The translations under genes were made by a program, and so were the position numbers. Shown piece by piece: positions 1 through 9,364 of a stretch of 57,959 nt of DNA. Source of the stretch: MVYY01 sp012517575 (lineage in GTDB: Bacteria; Bacteroidota; Bacteroidia; Bacteroidales; Paludibacteraceae). A model generated the notes under the pieces. The model saw only the letters and a program-made list of their open reading frames with translations. It was not told the origin of the DNA and made no database searches. The first letter of the stretch is position 1. Every line of letters begins with the position of its first letter. The stretch is from assembly GCA_031629035.1 (NCBI GenBank), contig JAVLUG010000014.1, forward strand, positions 1-57,959, written 5' to 3'.

Positions 1-113
1 GCTTGGAATTTGAAGAAAATGATGGAAAAACTCAAAGAAGAGTTTTTTTGTTTCATTTTTAGATTACTTTTTCGCCAAAACTTTTATAACCTTGCCGCTT
101 AAAAATAGACTTT

Positions 114-344
114 TTAAGGAATGACTACGTAAGAAATCACGAGAATACCAGTAGAAGGAACATTGATAGAAAATTGTCCTTCATTGTTGGTAATTGTACC
201 ATTTGTAGTACCTTTTACTACAACATTAACACCGGGCAAGGGTTCATTGCCTTGTCCAACTACTACACCTTGCAGTTGTATGTTCTGTGAAAATACAGAA
301 AGTGTAATGAATAACAAAAAATTTAATAATAATAGTTTTTTCAT
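114..344 (-). pseudogene. Truncated SusC-like protein, N-terminal remnant
   Basis: This 76-residue reading frame has a signal peptide (about residues 1-19, ending near VFSQ) followed by the start of a carboxypeptidase-regulatory-like domain with the motif GNEPLPGVNVVVKGTTNG, as found at the N-terminus of SusC/RagA TonB-dependent transporters. Intact transporters have about 1000 residues; here the frame stops just after the strand ISYV, where the family normally continues GYK or similar. In another frame the minus strand then reads SGKVIKVLAKK and a stop (near position 68), which may be the tail of another protein brought in by a deletion. No plug or barrel sequence is present. It lies downstream of the regulator at 650-3553 on the same strand, so it probably is what remains of that regulator's target transporter. 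A short functional protein is less likely but not excluded. Confidence 0.6.
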
Positions 345-649
345 AAAGTTTTAAATGATTTTAAGATTAACACTTTATTTCGCGATGTTCAAATTGAACA
401 ATGCAAACATACGTGTATATTCCCAAAAATGGTCTTAATTTTATTATTCACAAATACGTCATCCCAAAAGAAAATATACGTTTTAATTACTTCAAAAAAG
501 CATAAAACATTGATAATGTATAAAATAAAATTTTAACCAAAATTGATTTTGATGGCTGGAAAAATAAAAAAATGGCAATGACTGTATATTTTTAAACAAG
601 CATTGCCATAAAAAAACAATAAATGACAAGAAAAAGATTTTTTTCAAAC
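345..649. other. Intergenic region between regulator and SusC remnant
   Basis: This AT-rich stretch of 305 bases contains the minus-strand terminator at 573-608 and otherwise no gene that I can support. The part from about 350 to 560 would have been the promoter and leader of the truncated SusC-like gene. Confidence 0.5.
573..608 (-). terminator. Rho-independent terminator of the propeller/LuxR regulator
   Basis: The arms TGGCAATG (573-580) and CATTGCCA (601-608) are perfectly complementary around a 20-base loop, and one more A-T pair closes the base. Read on the minus strand, the hairpin is followed by a T-rich run (complement of about 560-572). It lies 42 bases beyond the stop of the minus-strand regulator gene. 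Confidence 0.6.
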
Positions 650-3553
650 TCAGATTTTGTTGTTCAAATAGTCAATCAGGTTTTCATCTCTACTCAGATT
701 GAATTTTTTCCTTAACCGATAGCGAAGCGTTTCAACCCCTCTAATGGAAATATTGAGCAGCGGTGCAATTTCTTTGGAGGAAAGATTCATTTTCAAATAG
801 GCACACATCATCCTTTCATTTACAGAAAGGTCGGGATGTTTCTCTTGTAAACGTTTCATGAAGTTATTGTGAATCAAATCAAATTGTTCTTCAATACGTT
901 TTAATACTTCATCAGACTGTATATTTGAGTCAATTTTGTTATTGGTCAACAATATCATTTGCTTCACTTCTTTTGAATGGTCATTTTTTAAAGCAGACAT
1001 GATTTTGTAAAGGTCCGACTTAATTTCGTTCAATATCTCGTTTTTTCTCACCAGATTTATCATCAAATTTGCCATTTCCTGACTTTTATGTTGTAAATCA
1101 TGTTCGAGTTTCTCTTTTTCCAACTGCATAATTTGATGTTCTTTTCTTTTATTTTCAGCTTCAAACTCTTCTTCCAGATTTTTCATTTGCTTGTCCTTTT
1201 CCAAAGCAACTTGTAACTTTTTTCTTTTTATTCGGGCATCATCCCATTTGTAAAGGAAAAAAATGGCAACGATCAACAAAAGAAAATAGATAAAATAAGC
1301 GGTTTTTGAGCGATACCAGGGGGGTAAAACAACAAATGAGAATTCATCTGAAATTATATTGCCACATTCCAGTTTCACTCTTACCTGGAATTTATAATCT
1401 CCTTCATGCAGCTTGCTGTATTCTTTGGTTTGAGAATACGTTGCATCCGACCATGGCTCATTATTCAATCGATACTGATAGCTAAAATCTTTTCGTTGAT
1501 TAAATGATGTTACTCCATATTCTATACGTATGGAGTTATGAGAAAAAGCTATGCTGGGAATAATTTTCCTTTCTAAGAAATTATCAAGAAAAATCAAAGA
1601 ATCTTTGGGATGCGAAATGAATACTTTGTTTATTCTTAACGAATAATGTCCGAAATACGATTTATTATTGTTATCCGGTAAGTTCAAAAGTGCAAAACCA
1701 AATTCGTTGGGAATAACCATTGCAGAATCTGATATGGGAACAATATTTTCTGCACCATAAACCAATTCCATAGTTTGAAATTCTATTGGAATAATCTGGG
1801 GATTGTTCGTGTCTCGTTTTCTGTTCAGGTCGGCTATGCAAATTTCCTTGTGATTGAATCCAATCAGTTGATTTTCATTTTGTATAAGTCTCAAGTAGGA
1901 TTTTTCACCATTTAGCATTTCGTTCATTTTTTTTGAAGGAATCATGCTGTCAGATGGCTGAAAGTATTCATAAATTCCCTTTTCCGTAGCAAAATATATT
2001 TTGTTGTTCACCTTACTCACATAGTTACTGTTGTCTGTAGGAAATCCTTTATCGGTACCGTATCTCTTAATATTTACAACCCTTGTCAGGTTGGTGTCCA
2101 ACGTCAAACGCATTGTTTTTTCGGTATTGAACACCCAAATAACGTTAGCTGATTCCAATTCAAAATAACGGCACGAGTCATAAAAACCTTCAATTTTTCT
2201 TACAATTGTCCAGTTTTCTCCAATTTTTTCCAACAAATAAAGTCCATCATAACTTCCTACAATTATTCTGTTGCTGTAGCCTGTTACCGGTCTGCAAGTC
2301 CAAGCCCCAATAATATTTCCTATTCTGGTCAATGCTGAGCCTCTAACAAGAAAAATTCCTCTATCATGAAAACAAAATAAGTCATTTCCCACCTTTGCAA
2401 GATTCCATACTTGTCCGCTCGATGATTCAACAGGAAGTATATCGGGTTGATTTTCACCCGTTACAACAGGAAATTTTGTATAATAAAGTCCTCTATTTGT
2501 TCCCAAATATAGGTAATTGTCTGACAAAAGAGCTGTATATCCAGTCCCATAGGAATAAGGATAGGAATAAAGATTGGTAAAAGGCGAATTCAGGCAAATA
2601 TAATCGATTCCGTTGTCAAGTCCAGCCCAAAGATTGTTTTCCTTATCAAAGCCCAGCGAGAGAACGGTGTTATTACGCAAACCATTATTTTCATTAAAAT
2701 ATTTTACGGTTTGTTGCTGCAGGTCAATTAATATAATTCCCTTATGTACAGTTCCCAAAGCTAACAAATTTCCCGACGCGGCAGCACAAAAAACTTCATT
2801 TCTTTGCATAAACGCCTCGATACCCGTTTTAAAGAGATGAACCGAATTGCCGTCGGAGTAATACAATCCATCATATGCCGTAACGATCAACACACCATTT
2901 TTATATGGTAAAAAACCCCTTATTCTTTTAGAGTAAAAAGGTTCTGTACCCTTTAGAGGAAGAAAAACATTCCCTGCCAGAATAAATACGCCTTCATTGG
3001 TACCAATATAAATAACTCCATTTATCAAATCCGAACAATCGATCTTTCGATGAGCATCCAACGAAGAAATCTTTCCTTCCCCATACTTCACTATTTTATT
3101 GTCTCCTTGAAAGAAAATGACATTGTCGATTTCGTATATTTTCCAAATATTCCCTATTTGCAAATTGTCTTTTCGTACCAAATCAGACAGGCAGGTGTAA
3201 ACTAGTTTTCCTTTTTCATTGGGTTCGAAAAAACCAAATTCATTGATTCCGCCGACGTAAATTCGCTGATGTTTTTTGCTGGGATAGACCGAACGCACAT
3301 CAGAACCATTGTTCAATGGAAAAAGATTCCATGAAATTCCGTTAAATTCAATCAACCCATTTTTATTGGCAAAATAGACCCAACGGGAATTGAATGGAAC
3401 CGTTTGCCATGTTTGAGAACCCTTCCCATAAAGATTTTTATCGTAACTGACAATAAAATTATTCCAGCTGGGATTATTAGCCTTAAGAGCAGATAAAATG
3501 CCGGAAACGCAAATGAATAACAAAACAAAAAAACGGGAAATCTGATTTTTCAT
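650..3553 (-). CDS. Propeller/Y_Y_Y sensor regulator with C-terminal LuxR-type HTH
   Basis: The 967-residue protein begins with a signal peptide or anchor (residues 1-25) and continues as a large periplasmic part made of two-component-regulator-propeller type repeats (for example WAGLDNGIDYI and YLGTNRGLYY). A Y_Y_Y-like beta domain follows (around 655-740, with FSYQYRLNNEPWSDA). There is one membrane helix (about 750-770), a charged coiled coil (about 771-840), and a C-terminal GerE/LuxR-type helix-turn-helix (about 905-967, with LSVNERMMCAYLKMNLSSKEIAPLLNIS). No histidine kinase or receiver domain is present, so unlike hybrid two-component systems it must pass the signal directly from the periplasm to the DNA-binding domain. 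Family members usually sit beside SusC/SusD genes and sense glycans; here the downstream partner is only a fragment. The ligand cannot be read from the sequence. Confidence 0.85.
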   Translation of the reverse strand: MKNQISRFFVLLFICVSGILSALKANNPSWNNFIVSYDKNLYGKGSQTWQTVPFNSRWVYFANKNGLIEFNGISWNLFPLNNGSDVRSVYPSKKHQRIYVGGINEFGFFEPNEKGKLVYTCLSDLVRKDNLQIGNIWKIYEIDNVIFFQGDNKIVKYGEGKISSLDAHRKIDCSDLINGVIYIGTNEGVFILAGNVFLPLKGTEPFYSKRIRGFLPYKNGVLIVTAYDGLYYSDGNSVHLFKTGIEAFMQRNEVFCAAASGNLLALGTVHKGIILIDLQQQTVKYFNENNGLRNNTVLSLGFDKENNLWAGLDNGIDYICLNSPFTNLYSYPYSYGTGYTALLSDNYLYLGTNRGLYYTKFPVVTGENQPDILPVESSSGQVWNLAKVGNDLFCFHDRGIFLVRGSALTRIGNIIGAWTCRPVTGYSNRIIVGSYDGLYLLEKIGENWTIVRKIEGFYDSCRYFELESANVIWVFNTEKTMRLTLDTNLTRVVNIKRYGTDKGFPTDNSNYVSKVNNKIYFATEKGIYEYFQPSDSMIPSKKMNEMLNGEKSYLRLIQNENQLIGFNHKEICIADLNRKRDTNNPQIIPIEFQTMELVYGAENIVPISDSAMVIPNEFGFALLNLPDNNNKSYFGHYSLRINKVFISHPKDSLIFLDNFLERKIIPSIAFSHNSIRIEYGVTSFNQRKDFSYQYRLNNEPWSDATYSQTKEYSKLHEGDYKFQVRVKLECGNIISDEFSFVVLPPWYRSKTAYFIYFLLLIVAIFFLYKWDDARIKRKKLQVALEKDKQMKNLEEEFEAENKRKEHQIMQLEKEKLEHDLQHKSQEMANLMINLVRKNEILNEIKSDLYKIMSALKNDHSKEVKQMILLTNNKIDSNIQSDEVLKRIEEQFDLIHNNFMKRLQEKHPDLSVNERMMCAYLKMNLSSKEIAPLLNISIRGVETLRYRLRKKFNLSRDENLIDYLNNKI

Positions 3554-3748
3554 TGGTAAATAGCTTAAGGATTGAAAATTCGATGATACAACTTTTCAAT
3601 TTCAAAATTAGTTGATTTTTTTAATTTTTCACACACGTGACATCAAATTTATATCCTTTGCAATTTGATTTCGAGAAAAAAACAACTATGTAAAGAACTT
3701 GCATGATGGCCACGAAAAAAAATTTTAAATTAAAAATTGATTTTTTTG

Positions 3749-3779
3749 TTGCACAATTCAAAATAATTTGTCAACTTTG
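3749..3779 (+). promoter_or_regulatory. Predicted promoter of the trp operon
   Basis: A TTG element (3749-3751) and CAACTTTG (3772-3779, one mismatch to the Bacteroidota -7 consensus TAnnTTTG) are separated by 20 bases. Transcription would start near 3787, about 20 bases before the Trp-rich leader peptide. Confidence 0.5.
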
Positions 3780-3807
3780 CAACCAGAAATAATTCAGACT
3801 GTAAAAA

Positions 3808-3870
3808 ATGAAAACGAATTCAACAATCAACAAATTTTGGTGGTGGCGCTTGCGAATATTCAGATCGTGA
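3808..3870 (+). CDS. trpL: trp operon leader peptide
   Basis: The frame ATG to TGA encodes 20 residues with three consecutive tryptophan codons (TGG TGG TGG, 3838-3846) at residues 11-13. It lies between a predicted promoter and a strong terminator, ahead of trpB. This is the arrangement expected of a transcription attenuator: ribosomes stalled at Trp codons when Trp-tRNA is scarce would favour an antiterminator fold. It fits the published Bacteroid-trp leader RNA class, which is defined by Trp codons plus a terminator upstream of trp genes in Bacteroidetes. I could not confidently draw the antiterminator pairing. Confidence 0.85.
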   Translation: MKTNSTINKFWWWRLRIFRS

Positions 3871-3922
3871 GAAGGGACACCTGTGTTGATAGTTGAAAGA
3901 GAAAAATTGAATCATATTTTTT

Positions 3923-3957
3923 AAAAGGCTTGTCGGAACTCACGACAAGCCTTTTTT
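3923..3957 (+). terminator. trp attenuator terminator
   Basis: A perfect 13-bp stem (AAAAGGCTTGTCG, 3923-3935, with CGACAAGCCTTTT, 3943-3955) encloses a 7-base loop and ends in six T residues (3952-3957). It lies 52 bases after the leader peptide stop and 42 bases before trpB, so it can only act on the trp transcript. Confidence 0.9.
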
Positions 3958-3999
3958 ATTGATAAAAAACAAATACAATCAAAAAAAACAATATTAACA

Positions 4000-5235
4000 A
4001 TGCCCGAAAATAGTCAAAAATCAAGAAACGACGCTGAGAGAAAACTTTACCAGCCTGACGAAAAAGGTTTTTATGGTGAATTTGGCGGAGCGTATATTCC
4101 TGAAATTCTGCATGCTTCAGTTGAACAACTGAAAAAAGCATTTTTATCCATCAAAGGGGATGAAACCTTTAAAAACGAGTATTACGATTTACTTAGAAAC
4201 TACGTGGGCCGTCCTACCCCGCTTTATTTTGCCCGTCGACTTTCTGAACAGTATGGAGCCCGCATTTACCTGAAACGTGAAGATTTGAATCATACCGGCG
4301 CACATAAAATCAACAATGCATTGGGACAGGTGCTATTAGCACGAAAAATGGGAAAAACGCACATGCTTGCCGAAACAGGTGCCGGACAACACGGCGTGGC
4401 TGCAGCAACTGCTTGTGCTTTGATGGGAATGGATTGTACTGTTTTTATGGGTAAAACTGATATTGAACGTCAGTATTTGAATGTGCAAAAAATGCGAATG
4501 CTTGGAGCTAAAGTAGAACCTGTCACCAGCGGAAATATGACATTAAAAGATGCGACCAATGAAGCTATTCGGTATTGGTGTACGCATCCCGATTCCTATT
4601 ATATTATCGGATCGACGGTCGGACCTGACCCTTATCCCGAAATGGTCGGCTATTTCCAGTCGGTTATCAGTGAAGAAATCAAGTTGCAGCTACAAGAAAA
4701 AATCGGACGAAATTATCCCGATTATCTCATGGCCTGCATAGGTGGAGGAAGCAACGCAATGGGAACTTATTATCATTTTTTGAATGACGAAAGGGTAAAA
4801 ATTATTTCGGCTGAAGCGGGTGGAATGGGAATTGAAACGGGAAAAACGGCGGCAACGATTCATTTGGGAAAAACAGGCATTATTCACGGAGCAAAAACAT
4901 TGATTTTACAAAATGAAGATGGCCAGATTGACGAGCCCTATTCCGTATCTGCCGGTTTGGATTATCCGGGTGTAGGCCCTGCTCATGCTTTTTTCGCAAA
5001 AATTGGACGTACAAAGGTCTATGCCATCAACGATGACGAAGCTATGGAAGCTGCCTTTGAACTCACCCGTCTGGAAGGAATTATTCCGGCCATCGAATCG
5101 GCTCATGCACTGGCTATTTTGAAGAAAGAAAAAGAAAATTTCCAATCTGACGAAGTGGTGGTGCTTACCGTTTCGGGAAGAGGAGATAAAGATATGGATA
5201 CGTATGTAAAGTATTTTGAATCAATAAATAAATAA
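4000..5235 (+). CDS. trpB: Tryptophan synthase beta chain
   Basis: TrpB condenses indole with L-serine to L-tryptophan using pyridoxal phosphate, in a complex with TrpA. The 411-residue protein is of normal length (TrpB1 type). The PLP lysine is K103 in HTGAHKINNALGQ. The serine-binding ETGAGQHG segment and the phosphate-binding GGGSNA loop are intact. It is the first gene of the operon, directly after the attenuator, separated by 72 bases from trpE; trpA is six genes downstream. This trpB-first order is typical of Bacteroidota. Confidence 0.97.
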   Translation: MPENSQKSRNDAERKLYQPDEKGFYGEFGGAYIPEILHASVEQLKKAFLSIKGDETFKNEYYDLLRNYVGRPTPLYFARRLSEQYGARIYLKREDLNHTGAHKINNALGQVLLARKMGKTHMLAETGAGQHGVAAATACALMGMDCTVFMGKTDIERQYLNVQKMRMLGAKVEPVTSGNMTLKDATNEAIRYWCTHPDSYYIIGSTVGPDPYPEMVGYFQSVISEEIKLQLQEKIGRNYPDYLMACIGGGSNAMGTYYHFLNDERVKIISAEAGGMGIETGKTAATIHLGKTGIIHGAKTLILQNEDGQIDEPYSVSAGLDYPGVGPAHAFFAKIGRTKVYAINDDEAMEAAFELTRLEGIIPAIESAHALAILKKEKENFQSDEVVVLTVSGRGDKDMDTYVKYFESINK

Positions 5236-5307
5236 ATTTTACCGTTAACTTTTATTTTCACTATTCTATCGAAATATTCAGCTACTAAAATTAAAATACT
5301 CAATAAC

Positions 5308-6735
5308 ATGAAACTATATGTGAAAACCAGAAAAATGTTGGCCGATTTGGAAACGCCGGTTAGTATTTATTTAAAAATCAGAGATTTATATACTCATTCA
5401 GTTTTGTTGGAAAGTTCCGATTATCATGCGGCCGAAAACAGTTATTCCTATATTGCATTTTCGCCCATAGGTGGGATTTCCGTGAATCATTTCGTTGTTC
5501 ATGAATATTATCCCGATGGTACAAAAATCCAAACACCTGTAACAGATAAGATGACGGTGGCCGATCGTTTCGATATTTTTCTGAAATCATTTGAGCGAGT
5601 AACGCATGATAACGAAGTTCCTGCAGTAGTAAACGGACTTTTTGGCTATACTTCCTATGAATCGGTTCAGTATTTCGAAGATATTCGGCTCTCGGCACGC
5701 GAAACGGTTCCCGGAAGTATGCCGGGATTGCATTATGTGCTGTTCAAATACATCATTGCTGTCAATCATTTTAAAAACGAGCTGACGATCATCGAAAACC
5801 TGTTGGAAAACGAAAAATCGGCCATGAACGAAATAGAGGAAATTCTTTTCAACAATAATATTGCCACTTATGAATTTTCAGCTATTGAGAACGAAAAATG
5901 CGACATTACGGATGAAGATTACCGACAAATGGTAAAACGGGGAAAGGAAGAATGTTTTAAGGGAAATGTTTTTCAAATTGTCCTTTCAAGGCGTTTCTAC
6001 CAGCAATATCAGGGAGACGATTTTATGCTTTATCGTACTTTGCGCTCTATTAATCCTTCTCCCTATCTTTTTTATTTCGATTTTGCCGATTTCCGCATTT
6101 TTGGTTCTTCGCCCGAAGCTCATTTAGTAATCGATGCCAAAACGCAAAAAGCATTCATTAAACCCATTGCCGGAACTTTCCGTCGTACCGGAGACGACAT
6201 CAAAGACTTTGAGCTGGCCGAAAAACTGAAAACCGATGAAAAGGAGAATGCCGAACATGTGATGTTGGTGGATTTGGCACGCAACGATCTGAGTCGAAAT
6301 GCCGACGAAGTGAAGGTTGAAACTTTTCGGGAAATACAGTATTATTCGCATGTTATCCACCTGGTTTCATGTGTTAGCGGAAAGTTACGTCCCGGAACAA
6401 AAATTATGAAATTTTTTGCCGATACTTTTCCTGCCGGCACCCTTTCAGGGGCTCCAAAAATTAAAGCCATGCAGCTGATTGATCAAATAGAACCCCACGA
6501 CCGTGGTCCTTATGGAGGTTGCATTGGTTACATCGGTTTCGATGGCGGGTTCAACCAAGCCATTACTATTCGTTCCTTCATTAGCAAAAACAATACACTT
6601 TTTTATCAGGCTGGAGCCGGTATTGTGGCCAAATCGGATGAAGAAAGCGAATTGCAGGAGGTAAACAACAAATTGGCCGCACTGAAACAAGCCATTGTAT
6701 TGGCCGGAAAGAAAAATAACCATCAAACAGCATAA
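5308..6735 (+). CDS. trpE: Anthranilate synthase component I
   Basis: TrpE makes anthranilate from chorismate, using ammonia delivered by TrpG. The 475-residue protein has the chorismate-binding fold with the signature GTLSGAPKIKAM near residue 377, and the catalytic region PIAGTFRRTG. The LLESSDYH segment near residues 33-40 corresponds to the tryptophan feedback-inhibition site, so product inhibition is likely on top of attenuation. trpG, its glutaminase partner, follows after 85 bases. Confidence 0.96.
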   Translation: MKLYVKTRKMLADLETPVSIYLKIRDLYTHSVLLESSDYHAAENSYSYIAFSPIGGISVNHFVVHEYYPDGTKIQTPVTDKMTVADRFDIFLKSFERVTHDNEVPAVVNGLFGYTSYESVQYFEDIRLSARETVPGSMPGLHYVLFKYIIAVNHFKNELTIIENLLENEKSAMNEIEEILFNNNIATYEFSAIENEKCDITDEDYRQMVKRGKEECFKGNVFQIVLSRRFYQQYQGDDFMLYRTLRSINPSPYLFYFDFADFRIFGSSPEAHLVIDAKTQKAFIKPIAGTFRRTGDDIKDFELAEKLKTDEKENAEHVMLVDLARNDLSRNADEVKVETFREIQYYSHVIHLVSCVSGKLRPGTKIMKFFADTFPAGTLSGAPKIKAMQLIDQIEPHDRGPYGGCIGYIGFDGGFNQAITIRSFISKNNTLFYQAGAGIVAKSDEESELQEVNNKLAALKQAIVLAGKKNNHQTA

Positions 6736-6820
6736 ATTTTAACAAACCGATTGTCTGCTGCACATGTTTCAGACTTTCAACCGATTTTTTTAAAAAAACA
6801 AAATAAATAATCCAACCGGT

Positions 6821-7414
6821 ATGAAATTGCTTGTTTTTGACAATTACGATTCCTTTACCTATAATTTGGTACACATAGTTAAAAAATTGGGTTTCACTGA
6901 TGTGGAAGTTCATCGCAACGATAAGATTTCTCTGGAAGAAATAAACCGTTTCGATAAAATTATACTTTCCCCCGGTCCGGGCGTCCCATCCGAATCAGGT
7001 ATTTTACTCGATTTAATAAAAACTTACGCTCCTTCAAAAAGCATTTTTGGCGTTTGTCTAGGTGTTCAGGCAATTGCCGAAGCTTTTGGAGGCAATTTGC
7101 TCAATCTTCCTCAAGTTTATCACGGCATTGCGTCCGAAGTTAATATTTTTGACGATGAAGTTTTGTTTAGAAACTTGCCTGATAAAATTATTGCCGGCAG
7201 ATACCATTCGTGGGTGGTAAACAATTCGAGTTTGCCTGCCTGCCTGCAGATTACGGCGACGGATGATCAGGGTACCATCATGGCGCTGAAACATCGCAAA
7301 TTTGATGTTCGCGGCGTACAATTTCATCCCGAATCTGTGCTGACACCTTCAGGTGAACAAATACTGAAAAATTGGTTGGAAAATCCTTTATCAAAAACAA
7401 AACACAATCAATAA
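6821..7414 (+). CDS. trpG: Anthranilate synthase component II, glutamine amidotransferase
   Basis: This is a stand-alone class I glutamine amidotransferase of 197 residues that supplies ammonia to TrpE. The nucleophile is C79 in FGVCLGVQAI, and the His-Glu pair is in FHPESVLT. The oxyanion loop SPGPGVPSESG is present. Position 81 is Val, where most relatives have His (CLGHQ); this residue is not part of the catalytic triad. The placement next to trpE makes TrpG rather than PabA the right call, although such proteins can serve both pathways. Confidence 0.95.
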   Translation: MKLLVFDNYDSFTYNLVHIVKKLGFTDVEVHRNDKISLEEINRFDKIILSPGPGVPSESGILLDLIKTYAPSKSIFGVCLGVQAIAEAFGGNLLNLPQVYHGIASEVNIFDDEVLFRNLPDKIIAGRYHSWVVNNSSLPACLQITATDDQGTIMALKHRKFDVRGVQFHPESVLTPSGEQILKNWLENPLSKTKHNQ

Positions 7415-7501
7415 ATGAGGAAAAACACAGCATGAAAAAAACAAGATTTTGCTTCTCCTCTATTATTTAGCATATTTCAAAAAAAAATAATTCGTAAACT
7501 T

Positions 7502-8500
7502 ATGAAACAGATATTAAACAGATTATTTAATCATCAGTCGTTGACCAGAGAAGAATCGGCCGAAGTAATGAAAAATATTGGAGCCGGCATGTACAACGAA
7601 TCGCAAATTGCCGCTTTTATTTCGGTATATCTCATGCGCAGCATTGAACTGGACGAACTGATTGGTTTTCGGGACGCCTTGATGTCGATGGCCATTCCAA
7701 TGGATTTATCGGATTTTGACCCGATTGATATTGTGGGAACCGGCGGTGACGAAAAAAACACTTTCAACATCTCAACTTGTAGTTGTTTTGTATTGGCCGG
7801 CGCCGGTTACAAGGTTGCCAAGCATGGAAATTACGGAGCAACCTCTATCAGTGGTTCATCTAACGTACTGGAATATTACGGCGCCAAATTTACAACTAAT
7901 GTCGATGTAGTAAGGCGATCGCTGGAAAAATCGGGTTTTGCCTATTTGCATGCTCCTTTCTGCAATCCGGCGATGAAAAATGTTGCTCCCGTTCGTAAAA
8001 ATATCGGTGTTCGCACTTTCTTCAATGTACTTGGACCATTGATCAGTCCCATTCGACCGCGTTATCAGTGTTTGGGAGTTTACAACCTGAAAATGATGCG
8101 TCTTTACAACTATATTTACCAGCGGCTGGGAACAAATTATACTATCGTTTATACACTCGACGGTTATGATGAAATTTCGCTTACCGACGATTGCAAAATA
8201 GTCAACAACTTTGGCGAATATGTTTACAGTCCTGAACAACTTGGCTTTCAGCGGGCAAAACAGGAAGAGTTGTGGGGGGGAACCACGGTGGAACATGCAG
8301 CCGAAATATTTATGAATGTGTTGGATAACAAAGCCTCCGATGCACAAAGAAATGTAGTGGTCATTAATTCTGCCTTTGCCATACAAACGCGTTGCCCTGA
8401 AAAATCGCTCGAAGAATGCAAAGCAGAAGCTATCGAATCACTTGTAGGTGGAAAAGCCAAAGAAGCTTTTGTGAAGTTCGAAGAAATTTATCATCTTTAA
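7502..8500 (+). CDS. trpD: Anthranilate phosphoribosyltransferase
   Basis: TrpD transfers the phosphoribosyl group of PRPP to anthranilate. The 332-residue protein has the signature GTGGDEKNTFNIST (from about residue 79), the KHGNYGATS segment and the anthranilate-binding NVLGPL region. It ends 9 bases before trpC, so the two are probably co-translated. Confidence 0.96.
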   Translation: MKQILNRLFNHQSLTREESAEVMKNIGAGMYNESQIAAFISVYLMRSIELDELIGFRDALMSMAIPMDLSDFDPIDIVGTGGDEKNTFNISTCSCFVLAGAGYKVAKHGNYGATSISGSSNVLEYYGAKFTTNVDVVRRSLEKSGFAYLHAPFCNPAMKNVAPVRKNIGVRTFFNVLGPLISPIRPRYQCLGVYNLKMMRLYNYIYQRLGTNYTIVYTLDGYDEISLTDDCKIVNNFGEYVYSPEQLGFQRAKQEELWGGTTVEHAAEIFMNVLDNKASDAQRNVVVINSAFAIQTRCPEKSLEECKAEAIESLVGGKAKEAFVKFEEIYHL

Positions 8501-8509
8501 TTTCGGTTT

Positions 8510-9211
8510 ATGGCAGATTTATTGATAAAAAACGACAGCTTTCTTTCATCAAAAGAAAATTTTCTGGATGAAATTCTATTAAATAAAAGAAAAGAAGTTG
8601 CATTAAAAAAACAAATCTTTCAAGGGAAAAACTGGGAAAATTTTCCATTCTTTGCAAGAAACTGTTTCTCTTTAAAGCAAAATTTACTGCATTATTCAAT
8701 TGGGATTATTGCCGAATTCAAGCGAAAGTCTCCTTCCAAAGGCTGGATACATGCTGATGCCCATGTAGAGGAAATTACATCTGGCTACAACGCTGAAGGA
8801 GCTGCAGGAATTTCCATCCTTACCGATACCGATTTTTTTGGTGGAAGTGCAGACGATGTAACGACAGTTCGCAATCAGATTTCCTGTCCTATTTTACGAA
8901 AAGATTTTGTGGTGGACGAATTTCAGATTTACGAAGCCAAAGCCATTGGCGCCGATGTCGTACTTTTAATAGCAACCGCTTTGACCATTCCGGAAGTTAA
9001 AAATTTTGCCCACTTGGCTCACCAGTTGGGACTTGAAGTTTTGCTGGAANCGGAATTTGTAAAAATAAGCGAAAGTGGCATTTCAAATATTGAAACCGTA
9101 AAAGAACTGAACCAATTGGGATACCGCGGATTTCTGATGGGAGAAAATTTTATGAAGGAAACTTATCCGGTTCTTGCCCTGAAAGAATTTCTGAAACAGT
9201 TAAATGCGTAA
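8510..9211 (+). CDS. trpC: Indole-3-glycerol phosphate synthase, with apparent internal gap at an N
   Basis: TrpC closes the indole ring to give indole-3-glycerol phosphate. The first part is normal: EFKRKSPSKGWI carries the catalytic lysine, then ILTDTDFFGGS and PILRKDFVVDEFQI. The end is also normal (SESGI ... GFLMGENFM). Between them the sequence reads VLLE, then an undetermined residue at the N of position 9050, then EFVKISESGI. Known TrpC proteins have about 42 more residues at this point, including the GINNRDL strand needed for substrate binding. The frame is preserved across the N. The simplest reading is a collapsed or unresolved assembly join rather than a dead gene, since the rest of the operon is intact. 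Confidence 0.85.
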   Translation: MADLLIKNDSFLSSKENFLDEILLNKRKEVALKKQIFQGKNWENFPFFARNCFSLKQNLLHYSIGIIAEFKRKSPSKGWIHADAHVEEITSGYNAEGAAGISILTDTDFFGGSADDVTTVRNQISCPILRKDFVVDEFQIYEAKAIGADVVLLIATALTIPEVKNFAHLAHQLGLEVLLEXEFVKISESGISNIETVKELNQLGYRGFLMGENFMKETYPVLALKEFLKQLNA

Positions 9212-9364
9212 AAATAATTGAAAATCAATAAATTAATCGTTGAGCGTCCTAAAATATACGGTTTATTGCAGACAGAAAACAGTTAATAAGAAATATTGCC
9301 AACGAATAATTTTTTAGTCTTATCTTACCTCTGAAAAATTGAATTTATTACTTAAATTTACGTT
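9212..9364. other. trpC-trpF intergenic gap
   Basis: This 153-base gap is the largest inside the trp operon. It contains no terminator-like hairpin and no open frame of note, so trpF and trpA probably stay on the same transcript. Confidence 0.4.

Noticed and set aside
7856..8386. Open frame of 176 codons on the minus strand opposite trpD
   Set aside because: trpD has all its family motifs in this interval, and the antisense product resembles nothing known to me.
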